Source of the DNA: Streptomyces albireticuli
GTDB lineage: Bacteria > Actinomycetota > Actinomycetes > Streptomycetales > Streptomycetaceae
Length of the DNA: 64,000 bases
Assembly: GCF_021228125.1 (NCBI RefSeq)
Contig: NZ_JAJQQS010000008.1
Location: 124,001-188,000 of the forward strand
Reading direction: 5' to 3'
Position 1 is the first letter of the stretch. Every line of letters starts with the position of its first letter. This document shows, piece by piece, positions 37,001 through 56,700 of the stretch. A program made the translations under genes and the position numbers. The notes under the pieces are model-generated. The model worked only from the letters and a program-made list of their open reading frames with translations. It was not told the DNA's origin and searched no databases.

Positions 37001-37066
37001 GCCGACCGGCTCCGGTCCGCCTCCGACGACGAACTCTTCGACTTGTTCGACAGCGACTTCCGTTGA
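31097..37066 (+). CDS. Type I PKS 2: module 3 (KS-AT-DH-KR-ACP)
   Basis: This 1989-residue single-module protein has an N-terminal coiled-coil docking helix (NDKIRSYLKRATTELHRTK), KS3 (Cys207), AT3 (Ser655, HAFHS at 751, malonyl), DH3 (His963, Asp1148), KR3 (about 1512, B-type GVLDDG) and ACP3 (Ser1841), then a C-terminal docking tail ending SDDELFDLFDSDFR. It adds malonate and should form the C10-C11 double bond of the diene. The first DH motif is HLVWDRGVVPG, with Asp967 where Gly is usual; the KR dinucleotide loop is TGGTGALAAE, with Ala for the last Gly. TTA codon at residue 815 (33539-33541). Two starts are possible: ATG 31097, 12 bp after AGGAG, and GTG 31088, only 3 bp after it. Confidence 0.93.
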   Translation: MSTENDKIRSYLKRATTELHRTKSRLAELEAAGREPIAIVGMACRYPGGVASPEDLWGLVAAGTDAISPFPADRGWDVDGLYDPDPDATGKSYVREGGFLHDVARFDPEFFGMSPREATAVDPQQRLLLETSWEALERAGIVPESLRGTRTGVFTGVMYDEYGARFAPPPAEFEGYLVNGSAGSIASGRVAYTLGLQGPALTVDTACSSSLVALHLAVQSLRRGECDLALAGGVTVLASPTVFVEFSRQRGLAVDGRCKAFAEGADGTAWAEGAGVLLVERLSDARRNGHRVLAVVRGTAVNQDGASNGLTAPSGPAQQRVIREALADAGVSAADVDAVEAHGTGTALGDPIEAGALLATYGRERVGDPLWLGSLKSNIGHAQAAAGVGGVIKMVQAMRHGLLPRTLHADSPSSRVDWASGAVELLREPRPWEARADRPRRAGVSAFGVSGTNAHVIVEEPPVEEAAEAPDAGPPAVLAWPLSARTAPALRAQAVRLREHLEGLSSFSPLDVGHALVATRASFGERAVVLGRDGGELLAGLDVLAAGDETHGVVRGTVVRGSRIAVLFTGQGAQRAGMGRELYASDPVFATALDEVCGELGPVGGRSLRDVMFGDDAGLLDRTEFTQPALFALETALFKAMEARGLRADVVMGHSVGEIAAACVAGVFSLGDAARLVVARGRLMGALPSGGAMLSVRAAEGDLPDLPAGVSTAAVNGPSSVVLSGEKEALEAMAGHLADRGVKCTWLPVSHAFHSALMDPMLDDFREIASTVEFHEPRLAVVSNLTGEVAAPGELRTPGYWVRHAREAVRFADGLRAVRAAGADVFVEVGPQAVLSGMAGHCFDDEPEAPLLVPALRRDHPEPEALATALATLHTRGHRISLLPPVPDAPYGPRLDLPTYPFQRDRYWLAAPPEPVTGGDLPAAGLTAVAHPLLAAAVELPGADTTVWTGRLAPSELPWLAGHLVWDRGVVPGGALLETVLHVGTGIGLPRVAELVLETPLVWNPDVPAQLRVVVGAPGAGGAREVTLHARPEPGAGGAQGAGTGAPWVRHASGLLAPPTGGDGPGDDRPDDAAFADLTGSWPPVGADPVDVSGQYALFAAAGVGYEGAFRGLRAAWRRGAEVFAEVRLPDESAADAALYGLHPALLDAVLHPIALLGPGAGGGHGLLPFSWTDVVRHQASGAGHALRVRVVAGEAEGGGGDGGDGGTVSITAADRDGTPVLTVRSLALRRIAADRLPAAPAAPLHRVDWKPLLVTATTAAAVGGNWAVTGPVAAATLTGLRAAGVDVRVLPRDGGASASHEALSTEPPVDVAVLDLTAPPPNGESPQELVDRVRTVVGRVLHAVQSPPAGGAADTADAPRLVVLTRGAAGPAGPVGPAGRAGSAALAGPAGARAAGAAPAASAAATPVTAPAASPAATPVTDPAAAVAWGLVRTAQTEQPGRFVLVDVDDRPESLRALPGLLATGATQIAVRAGRATVPRLVRVTGEPAHPGSPVGEGAAWPPAPDGTVLITGGTGALAAETARHLVARHGARRLLLVSRRGPDAPGAAALAAELAGLGAEAEIRACDVADRDAVRRLLAGIPGEHPLTCVVHTAGVLDDGVLPAQTPERIDAVLRPKADAAVHLDALTREPGSPVSLVLFSSVSGVLGSAGQAGYAAANAFLDALAARRRADGHHALSLGWGWWTGAGMATGLDGADAARIRRSGVAPVDTRTALDLLDRALTRPEPALLPVRLDLPALRSAARDGVAPPEVLRDLAGEPDATAATAARPEPGADGHLPSPVPADPAAALAERLAHRSAAERTALLLDLVRTEVAAVLGHGDRSAVGAGRSFKDAGFDSLTAVDLRNRLGARTGLRLPATLVFDHPTPLALAELLLAELDEAAPAVTGAGSTGPADDLTTALDRLERSLTAAPDDAPGRARAAERLRGLLAGLTAAPASPPSPPHPSGRPAPGTEAPAVAPGGELVADRLRSASDDELFDLFDSDFR
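31655..32300 (+). repeat. Converted KS tract, copy B (module 3)
   Basis: This is the partner of 25885-26530. The boundaries are sharp: upstream of 31655 the two KS genes return to ordinary divergence and G/C-ending codons. Confidence 0.85.
33099..33463 (+). repeat. Converted AT tract, copy B (module 3)
   Basis: This is the partner of 27341-27705. A further matching stretch follows at about 33590-33725 (27830-27965 in module 2). Confidence 0.8.
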
Positions 37067-37223
37067 GCCGCGCCGCGCCGCCCGCGGGCGGCCCGCCGCC
37101 ACCGGACCGCTGCTGCTCCACCCCGGATCGTCCGTACGACCCGCGGTAGCCGTACCCGCACCACCCGGCCCCGGCCGGTCCCGCCCAGCCCTGATCACCA
37201 CGAGAACGACCCAGAGGAGAACC

Positions 37224-48863
<11,640 letters not shown>

Positions 48864-48922
48864 ACCTCCGGCCGGAACCGGATCGCCCCGGAACCGCGCC
48901 GTCCCCGAAGGGAAGAACCACT

Positions 48923-51900
48923 GTGGCGGATGAAGAGAAACTGCGCGCCTACCTCAAGCACGTGACGGCCGAGCTGCACCGGGCCACCGAGCGGCTGCGC
49001 GCCGTCGAGGACCGGGCCCACGAGCCGGTCGCCGTCGTCGGCATGGCCTGCCGGCTGCCCGGCGGCGTCCGGGGCCCGGAGGACCTGTGGGAGCTGCTCC
49101 GCACGGGCACCGACGCCGTGGCGCCGGCCCCGGCCGACCGCGGCTGGGACCTGGAGGCGATGTACTCGCCCGACCCGGACCGGGCCGGTACCACCTACTG
49201 CCGCGAGGGCGGGTTCGTCCGCGGCGCCGACGAGTTCGACCCCGGCCTCTTCGGGATCTCCCCCAACGAGGCGCTCGCCACGGACCCGCAGCAGCGCCTC
49301 CTCCTGGAGACCTCCTGGGAGGCCCTGGAACGCGCCGGCATCGACCCGCGCTCCCTGCGCGGCAGTCGCACCGGCGTCTTCGCCGGTGCCTGGGAGAGCG
49401 GCTACCAGAAGGCCGCCGGACACCCCGAAGCCGACCTCGACGCCCAGCTGGAAGCGCAGCTCCTGGCCGGCATCGTCAGCTTCACCGCCGGACGCGTCGC
49501 CTACGCCCTCGGTCTGGAGGGCCCCGCGCTGACCGTCGACACGGCCTGCTCGTCCTCCCTGGTCACCCTCCACCTGGCGGCCCAGTCGCTGCGCCGGGGC
49601 GAGTGCGACCTCGCCCTCGCGGGCGGCGCGACCGTCCTCGCCGACCCCGCCCTCTTCGTCCAGTTCTCCCGGCAGCGCGGGCTCGCGCCGGACGGCCGCT
49701 GCAAGCCCTTCGCCGAGGCCGCCGACGGCTTCGGCCCCGCCGAGGGCGCCGGCATGCTCCTCGTCGAGCGGCTGTCCGACGCCCGCCGCAACGGCCATCG
49801 TGTCCTGGCGGTGGTGCGGGGCAGCGCCGTGAACCAGGACGGCGCGAGCAACGGGCTTACGGCGCCCAGTGGTCCGGCGCAGCAGAAGGTCATCCGGGAC
49901 GCCCTCGCCGACGCCGGTCTGACGCCGGGTGAGGTCGACGCCGTCGAGGCGCACGGTACGGGGACGCCGTTGGGCGATCCGATCGAGGCGGGCGCGCTGC
50001 TGGCGACGTACGGGCGTGAGCGCGAGGGCGAGCCCCTGTGGCTGGGGTCGCTCAAGTCCAACATCGGGCACACGCAGGCCGCCGCCGGAGTCGCAGGCGT
50101 CATCAAGATGGTGCAGGCGCTGCGGCACGGCCTGCTGCCCCGCACCCTCCACGTCGACGCCCCCTCGTCGCACATCGACTGGGACTCCGGGGCGGTCGCG
50201 CTCCTCACCGAGGCCCGGCCCTGGCCCGCCCGGGACGACCGCCCGCGCCGCGCCGCCGTCTCCTCCTTCGGCGTCAGCGGCACCAACGCCCACGTCATCC
50301 TGGAACAGGCCCCGGTCGCCGCCGCGGTCCCGGGCGCCGGGTCCGCCGGGTCCGGCCTCCCGCTCGCCGCGGACGGGCCGGAGCCCTCACGCGAACAGGC
50401 CCCGTCCGCCCGGCCCTCCTCGACCGCCCCCCGGCCGTCCGCCCGCGGCGTGGAGCCCTTGTCCGAACAGGCCCCGGTCGCCCCCGCGACCGTCCTCCCG
50501 CTGTCCGCCGACGGCGCGGAACCCCTGCGCGAGCAGGCCCGCCGGCTCGCCGCGCACCTCGCCGCCGACCCGGACCTCACCCCCGCCGACGCCGCCTGGT
50601 CCGCGGCCACCACGCGCGCCGCGCTCCCGCACCGGGCCTCCGTCCTGGCCGACGACCGAGAGGCGCTGATCGCCCGGCTCCAGGCCGTCGCCGAGGGCCG
50701 CGCGGACAAGGACGTCACCCTCGGCGAGGCGGGCAGCGACCGCGCGCCCGTCTTCGTCTTCCCCGGCCAGGGCTCCCAGTGGCCCGGCATGGGCGCCCGG
50801 CTCCTCGCCGACGCCCCCGCCTTCCGCGCGAAGGCCGAGGAGTGCGCCACCGCCCTCGCGCCCCACCTCGACTGGAACGTCCTCGACGTCCTCCGGGGCA
50901 TCCCCGGCGCCCCGCCGACCGACCGCGCGGACGTCGTCCAGCCCGTCCTGTTCACCATGATGGTGTCCCTCGCCGCCCTGTGGGAGGCGCACGGCGTGCG
51001 GCCCGCGGCGGTCGTCGGGCACTCCCAGGGCGAGGTCGCCGCCGCCCACGCGGCCGGCGCGCTCTCCCTGGCCGACGCCGCCCGGGTGATCGCCGAACGC
51101 AGCAGGCTCTGGGGCCGGCTGGCGGGCAACGGCGGCATGCTCTCGGTCATGGCACCCGCCGACCGGGTCCGCGAGCTCATCGGCCCCTGGGCGGACCGGG
51201 TCTCCGTCGCCGCCGTCAACGGCCCCGCGTCCGTCACCGTCGCCGGAGACGCCGCCGCCCTGGAGGAGTTCGGCGCACGGCTCTCCGCCGACGGGGTGCT
51301 GCGCTGGCCGCTGCCCGGCGTCGACTTCGCCGGCCACTCGCCCCAGGTGGAGGAGTTCCGCGCCGAACTCCTCGGCACCCTCGCCGGGGTGCGGCCCACC
51401 GCCGCGCGGCTGCCGTTCTTCTCCACCGTCACCGCCGCCGAGCACGCCCCCGAGGAACTCGACGCCGCCTACTGGTACCGGAACATGCGCGAACCCGTCG
51501 AGTTCGCCGCCACCCTGCGCACCCTCCTGCGCCAGGGCCACCGCACGTTCGTCGAGATGGGCCCGCACCCGCTGCTCGGCGCGGCGGTCGACGAGGTCGC
51601 CGACGCCGAGGGCGTCCGCGCCACCGCCCTGAGCACCCTCTACCGGGACTCAGGCGACCTCGCCCGGTTCCGCGCCTCCGTGGGCGCCGCCTTCGCACAC
51701 GGCGTCCGCGTCGACTGGAACCCCCTGTTCGAGGGCACCGGCGCCCGCCGCGTCCCCCTGCCCACGTACGCCTTCCGCCGCGACCGCTTCTGGCTGCCGA
51801 CCACCGTCGCCCGCCGCGCCGCGCCCCCGGCCGCCGCACCGGCCGAGTCCTGGCGCTACCGAGTGGCGTGGACCGCCCTCGACACCACCGGCACCACCCC

Positions 51901-53722
51901 GCCCACCGGCAGCTGGCTGCTCGTGGACACCCCGGCCACCGAGGCGTCCGCGGCCGACGCCGCCGGGGCCGCCCTCGGCGCGGCCGGGGCGACGGTCCTG
52001 CGGCACACCCTGGACCCGGCCGGCGCGGACCGGGCCGGGCTCGCGGACCGCCTCGCCGGACTCGCCGGCGGACTCACGGGCGTACTTCTGCTGCCCCCCG
52101 TCGCCACCACCGGGGACCAGCCGCTCGACGACGGCACCGCGACCGCCCTGCGGGTCGTCCAGGCCGTCACGGAAGCCGCCTCCGAGGCCCGCGTCTGGAT
52201 CGCCACCCGCGGCGCCGTCGCCGTCGGACCCGGCGAGTCCCCCTCGCCGACGGCCGCCCGCCTCTGGGGCCTCGGCCGGGTCGCCGCCCTGGAGGCCCCG
52301 ACGCGGTGGGGCGGCCTCGTCGACCTGCCCGCAGACCCCGCCGAACGGGACTGGGAGCGGCTTGTCGGCGTCCTGTCCGGGGCGACGGGCGAGGACCAGA
52401 TCGCCCTGCGCGCGTCGGGCGCGTACGGCTGCCGCATGCTCCCCGCCCGCGACGGCGCGAGCACGGCGCACCGCGCCTGGCGGCCGCGCGGCAGCGTCCT
52501 CGTCACCGGCGGCACCGGGGGGATCGGCGGGCACGTGGCCCGCTGGCTCGCCCGGGAGGGCGCCGAACACCTCGTCCTGGCGGGCCGCCGGGGCGCCGAC
52601 GCGCCGGGAGCCGCCGAACTGGAGGCCGAACTCGGCGACCTGGGCGCCAAGGTGACGTTCGCGGCGTGCGACGTCGCGGACCGGGCTTCGGTGAAGGGCC
52701 TTCTGGCGCGTATCGGGGAGTCGGGTGTGCCGTTGCGTGCGGTGTTCCATGCGGCGGGTGTGCCGCAGGTGACGCCGTTGGGTGAGGTGACTCCCGAGGA
52801 GGCGGCGCATGTCCTGGCCGCGAAGGCCGTGGGCGCGGAGCTGCTGGACGAGCTGACGGCGGACGCCGAGCTGGACGCGTTCGTGCTGTTCTCCTCCGGT
52901 GCCGCGGTCTGGGGCAGCGGTGGTCAGTCCGTCTACGCCGCCGCCAACGCCCACCTCGACGCCCTCGCCGAACGCCGCCGCGCCCGGGGCCGCACCGCCA
53001 CCTCCGTCGCCTGGGGGCTCTGGGGCGGCGGCGGGATGGGCGCGGACGACGGCGTCACCGACTTCTACGCCGAGCGCGGCCTCGCCCCCATGTCCCCGGA
53101 ACAGGGCATCCAGGCCCTCCGCCGCGCCCTCGACCTCGACGACACCTGCGTCACCGTCGCCGACCTCGACTGGGAGCACTTCGTCACCGGCTTCACCGCC
53201 TTCCGCCCCAGCCCGCTGATCTCGGACATCCCTCAGGTGCGCGCCCTGCGGACCGCGGCCCCGGCCTCCGACGCCTCCGACGGCCTGCGCCGCCTCCTGG
53301 CCGACGCCCTCACCCCGCGCGAGCGCGCCAAGGTGCTCGTCGACCTCGTCCGCACCGTGGCCGCGGAGGTCCTCGGCCACGACGGCACCGGCCGCATCGG
53401 CCACGACGTCGCGTTCAAGGAGCTCGGCTTCGACTCGCTCGCCGCCGTCCGGCTGCGCGGCAGGCTCGCCGAGGCCACCGGCCTCACCCTGCCCGCGACC
53501 GTCATCTTCGACCACCCCACCGTGGACCGGCTCGGCGCGGCCCTCCTCGACGGGCTCACCGGCGGCACGGCACCGGACGGACCGGAGCCCGCGCGCGCCG
53601 GCGTCGACGCCGACGCCGACGCCGACGGCGACACCGGCGCCGGTGACACCGCCATCGACGAACTGGGCGCCGACGAGCTCATCCGGCTGGCCAAGGCCGG
53701 CTCCGGCGCGGCCGGCGACTGA
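48923..53722 (+). CDS. Type I PKS 4: module 6 (KS-AT-KR-ACP)
   Basis: This 1599-residue module starts at GTG 48923 after GAAGGGAAG, 59 bp beyond PKS 3. Docking helix EEKLRAYLKHVTAELHRATE leads to KS6 (Cys209), AT6 (Ser701 in GHSQGE; FAGHS at 802-806), KR6 (TGGTGGIG) and ACP6 (Ser1505). AT6 resembles neither malonyl (HAFHS) nor methylmalonyl (YASHS) types; position in the assembly line and the methoxymalonate-type genes at both window edges indicate methoxymalonyl-ACP, giving the C4 methoxy group. KR6 lacks LDD (HAAGVPQVTP) and is A-type; it makes the C5 hydroxyl that receives mycaminose. The C-terminal docking end (IDELGADELIRLAKAG) differs from those of PKS 1-3. Confidence 0.93.
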   Translation: MADEEKLRAYLKHVTAELHRATERLRAVEDRAHEPVAVVGMACRLPGGVRGPEDLWELLRTGTDAVAPAPADRGWDLEAMYSPDPDRAGTTYCREGGFVRGADEFDPGLFGISPNEALATDPQQRLLLETSWEALERAGIDPRSLRGSRTGVFAGAWESGYQKAAGHPEADLDAQLEAQLLAGIVSFTAGRVAYALGLEGPALTVDTACSSSLVTLHLAAQSLRRGECDLALAGGATVLADPALFVQFSRQRGLAPDGRCKPFAEAADGFGPAEGAGMLLVERLSDARRNGHRVLAVVRGSAVNQDGASNGLTAPSGPAQQKVIRDALADAGLTPGEVDAVEAHGTGTPLGDPIEAGALLATYGREREGEPLWLGSLKSNIGHTQAAAGVAGVIKMVQALRHGLLPRTLHVDAPSSHIDWDSGAVALLTEARPWPARDDRPRRAAVSSFGVSGTNAHVILEQAPVAAAVPGAGSAGSGLPLAADGPEPSREQAPSARPSSTAPRPSARGVEPLSEQAPVAPATVLPLSADGAEPLREQARRLAAHLAADPDLTPADAAWSAATTRAALPHRASVLADDREALIARLQAVAEGRADKDVTLGEAGSDRAPVFVFPGQGSQWPGMGARLLADAPAFRAKAEECATALAPHLDWNVLDVLRGIPGAPPTDRADVVQPVLFTMMVSLAALWEAHGVRPAAVVGHSQGEVAAAHAAGALSLADAARVIAERSRLWGRLAGNGGMLSVMAPADRVRELIGPWADRVSVAAVNGPASVTVAGDAAALEEFGARLSADGVLRWPLPGVDFAGHSPQVEEFRAELLGTLAGVRPTAARLPFFSTVTAAEHAPEELDAAYWYRNMREPVEFAATLRTLLRQGHRTFVEMGPHPLLGAAVDEVADAEGVRATALSTLYRDSGDLARFRASVGAAFAHGVRVDWNPLFEGTGARRVPLPTYAFRRDRFWLPTTVARRAAPPAAAPAESWRYRVAWTALDTTGTTPPTGSWLLVDTPATEASAADAAGAALGAAGATVLRHTLDPAGADRAGLADRLAGLAGGLTGVLLLPPVATTGDQPLDDGTATALRVVQAVTEAASEARVWIATRGAVAVGPGESPSPTAARLWGLGRVAALEAPTRWGGLVDLPADPAERDWERLVGVLSGATGEDQIALRASGAYGCRMLPARDGASTAHRAWRPRGSVLVTGGTGGIGGHVARWLAREGAEHLVLAGRRGADAPGAAELEAELGDLGAKVTFAACDVADRASVKGLLARIGESGVPLRAVFHAAGVPQVTPLGEVTPEEAAHVLAAKAVGAELLDELTADAELDAFVLFSSGAAVWGSGGQSVYAAANAHLDALAERRRARGRTATSVAWGLWGGGGMGADDGVTDFYAERGLAPMSPEQGIQALRRALDLDDTCVTVADLDWEHFVTGFTAFRPSPLISDIPQVRALRTAAPASDASDGLRRLLADALTPRERAKVLVDLVRTVAAEVLGHDGTGRIGHDVAFKELGFDSLAAVRLRGRLAEATGLTLPATVIFDHPTVDRLGAALLDGLTGGTAPDGPEPARAGVDADADADGDTGAGDTAIDELGADELIRLAKAGSGAAGD
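49021..53560 (+). other. Module 6 KS-AT(predicted methoxymalonyl)-KR(A-type)-ACP
   Basis: Specificity is inferred from the FAGHS motif, the platenolide template and the linked dehydrogenase and O-methyltransferase genes; sequence alone would also allow ethylmalonyl. Confidence 0.75.
52700..52990 (+). repeat. Converted KR tract, copy A (module 6)
   Basis: This tract is nearly identical to 57600-57890 in module 7, including the A-type signature and the active-site YAAAN, with T-rich codons in its first half. Confidence 0.8.
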
Positions 53723-53780
53723 CCGCCGGACCCGGACGACCCCCACCACAGCGAACAAGCGAACAGACGAGGACCCGAAG

Positions 53781-56700
53781 ATGTCACCGTCCATGGACGA
53801 AGTGCTCGACGCGCTGCGCACCTCGGTCAAGGAGGCCGAGCGGCTGCGCCGCCGCAACCGTGAGCTCGTCACCGCCGCCCACGAGCCGGTCGCGATCGTC
53901 GGCATGGCGTGCCGGTACCCCGGTGGCGTCACCACCCCCGACGAACTGTGGGAGCTGACCGCCGACGGCGTGGACGCGATCACCCGGTTCCCCGCCGACC
54001 GCGGCTGGGACGAGGCCGCCGTCTACTCGCCCGCCGGCACGCCCGGCACCACCTACTGCCGCGAGGGCGGATTCCTCACCGGCGCAGGCGACTTCGACGC
54101 CGCCTTCTTCGGCATCTCGCCCCACGAGGCCCTGGTGACGGACCCCCAGCAGCGGCTCCTCCTGGAGACCTCCTGGGAGGCCCTGGAGCGGGCCGGGATC
54201 GTCCCCCGGTCGCTGCGCGGCGGCCGGACCGGGGTGTTCGTGGGCGCCGCCCACACCGGCTACGTCACCGACACCTCCCGCGCCCCCGAGGGCACCGAGG
54301 GCTACCTCCTCACCGGCAACGCCGACGCGGTCCTCTCCGGCCGGATCGCCTACACCCTGGGCCTGGAGGGCCCCGCGCTCACCGTCGGCACCGCCTGCTC
54401 CTCCTCGCTCGTGGCCCTGCACCTCGCCGTCCAGTCGCTGCGCCGGGGCGAGTGCGACCTCGCCCTCGCCGGCGGGGTCGCGGTGATGCCCGACCCGACG
54501 GTGTTCGTGGAGTTCTGCCGGCAGCGCGGGCTCGCGCCGGACGGCCGCTGCAAGCCCTTCGCCGAGGCCGCCGACGGCACGGCCTGGGCCGAGGGCGCCG
54601 GCATGCTCCTCGTCGAGCGGCTGTCCGACGCCCGCCGCAACGGCCATCGTGTCCTGGCGGTGGTGCGGGGCAGCGCCGTGAACCAGGACGGCGCGAGCAA
54701 CGGGCTTACGGCGCCCAGTGGTCCGGCGCAGCAGAAGGTCATCCGGGATGCCTTGGCGGACGCGGGTCTGACGCCGGGTGAGGTCGACGCCGTCGAGGCG
54801 CACGGTACGGGGACGCCGTTGGGCGATCCGATCGAGGCGGGCGCCCTGCTGGCGACGTACGGGCGTGAGCGCGAGGGCGAGCCGCTGTGGCTGGGCTCGC
54901 TCAAGTCCAACATCGGGCACGCCCAGGCCGCCGCCGGTGTCGGCGGCGTCATCAAGATGGTGCAGGCCATGCGGCACGGCCTGCTGCCCCGCACCCTGCA
55001 CGTCGACGCCCCTTCGTCCCAGGTCGACTGGGACTCCGGGGCGGTCGCGCTCCTCACCGAGGCCCGGCCCTGGGCCGGCCGGGAGGACCGCCCGCGCCGC
55101 GCCGCCGTCTCCGCGTTCGGCGTCAGCGGCACCAACGCCCACGTCGTCATCGAGGAACCCCCGGCCCCCGAGGAGACCGCCCCCGCCGGCCGGGACACCC
55201 ACCCGGCACAGCCCCTGCCCTGGGTGCTGACCGCCCGCACCGGACCGGCGCTGCGCGGCCAGGCCGGCCGGCTGGCGGGCGTGGCCGACGCGGCGCACCC
55301 CGCCGACACCGGCCACTCCCTGGCCACCACCAGGGAGATCCTGGAACACCGCGCCGTCGCCCTGGTCACCGACTCCCGTACGGCCCGGGCGGAGCTGGCC
55401 GGCCTCGCCGCGGGCCGGATCCCGGAGACCCTCGTCACCGGCGTCGCGCGGCGCGGCGGCGGCACCGCCTGCCTCTTCTCCGGCCAGGGCGCCCAGCGCC
55501 CCGGCGCCGGCCGCGAGCTGTACGCGGCGTACCCGGCCTTCGCCCGGGCGCTCGACGAGGCGACGGCCGAGTTCGACAAGCACCTCGAACGCCCCCTGCT
55601 CCGGGTGATGTTCGCCGAACCAGGCACGCCGGACGCCGCCCTGCTCGACCGCACCGCCTACACCCAGCCCGCCCTGTTCGCCCTGGAGACCGCCCTGTTC
55701 CGGCTCCTGGAGAGCTGGGGGCTCGTACCGGACGTCCTCCTCGGGCACTCGGTCGGCGGCCTCGCCGCCGCCCACGCCGCGGGCGTCCTCTCGCTGCCGG
55801 ACGCCGCCACGCTCGTTGCCGCCCGCGGTCGGCTGATGCAGGAGCTTCCCGAGGGCGGGGCGATGCTCGCGGTACGCGCCACCGAGCGGGAAGCCGCCGG
55901 GCTGAAGGCCGTCACCGGCGGCGGAGCCGTCGTCGCCGCCGTCAACGGACCCGGCTCGGTCGTCCTCTCCGGCGACGAGCCCGCCGTCCTGGACGCGGCC
56001 CGGGAACTGGCCGCCGGAGGTCGCCGTACCAAGCGGCTCACGGTGAGCCACGCCTTCCACTCGCCCCGCATGGACGCGATGCTCGCCGCCTTCCACGCCG
56101 TCGCCGCGACCCTCACCTACCACCCGCCCCGGCTGCCCGTCGTCTCCGACTCCACCGGCGCCCTCGCCACCGTCGCCGAACTCACCGACCCCGCCTACTG
56201 GACCCGCCACGTGCGCGAACCCGTGCGCTTCGCCGACGCCGTGCGCACCGCCCGCGCCCGCGGCGCCGCGACCTTCGTCGAACTCGGCCCCGGCGCCACC
56301 CTGACCGGCATGGCCGAGGAGTGCCTGGCGGACGAGGAGGGCACCGCGACCGCCCCCGCGCTGCGCCGAGGTCACCCCGAGGCCACGACCGTCCTGCGGG
56401 CCGTCGCCACCGCCTTCGTCCACGGCGCCGACGTCGACTGGGGCGCCCTGTACCGCGACACCGGCGCCCGGGCCGTCGACCTGCCGACGTACGCCTTCCA
56501 GCACACCCGCTACTGGCTCGAACCGGCGGCCGCCTCTTCCCGCCCGGCGGCATCGGACGGCGGGGACGACGAAGCGCTGTGGGACGCCGTGCGCGCCGGC
56601 GACGCGAGGACGGCGGCCGCCCGGCTGGGCCCGGACGCCGCCGGTGTCGAGGAACAGCTCCGCGCCGTCCTCCCGCACCTCGCCGCCTGGCGCGCACGCC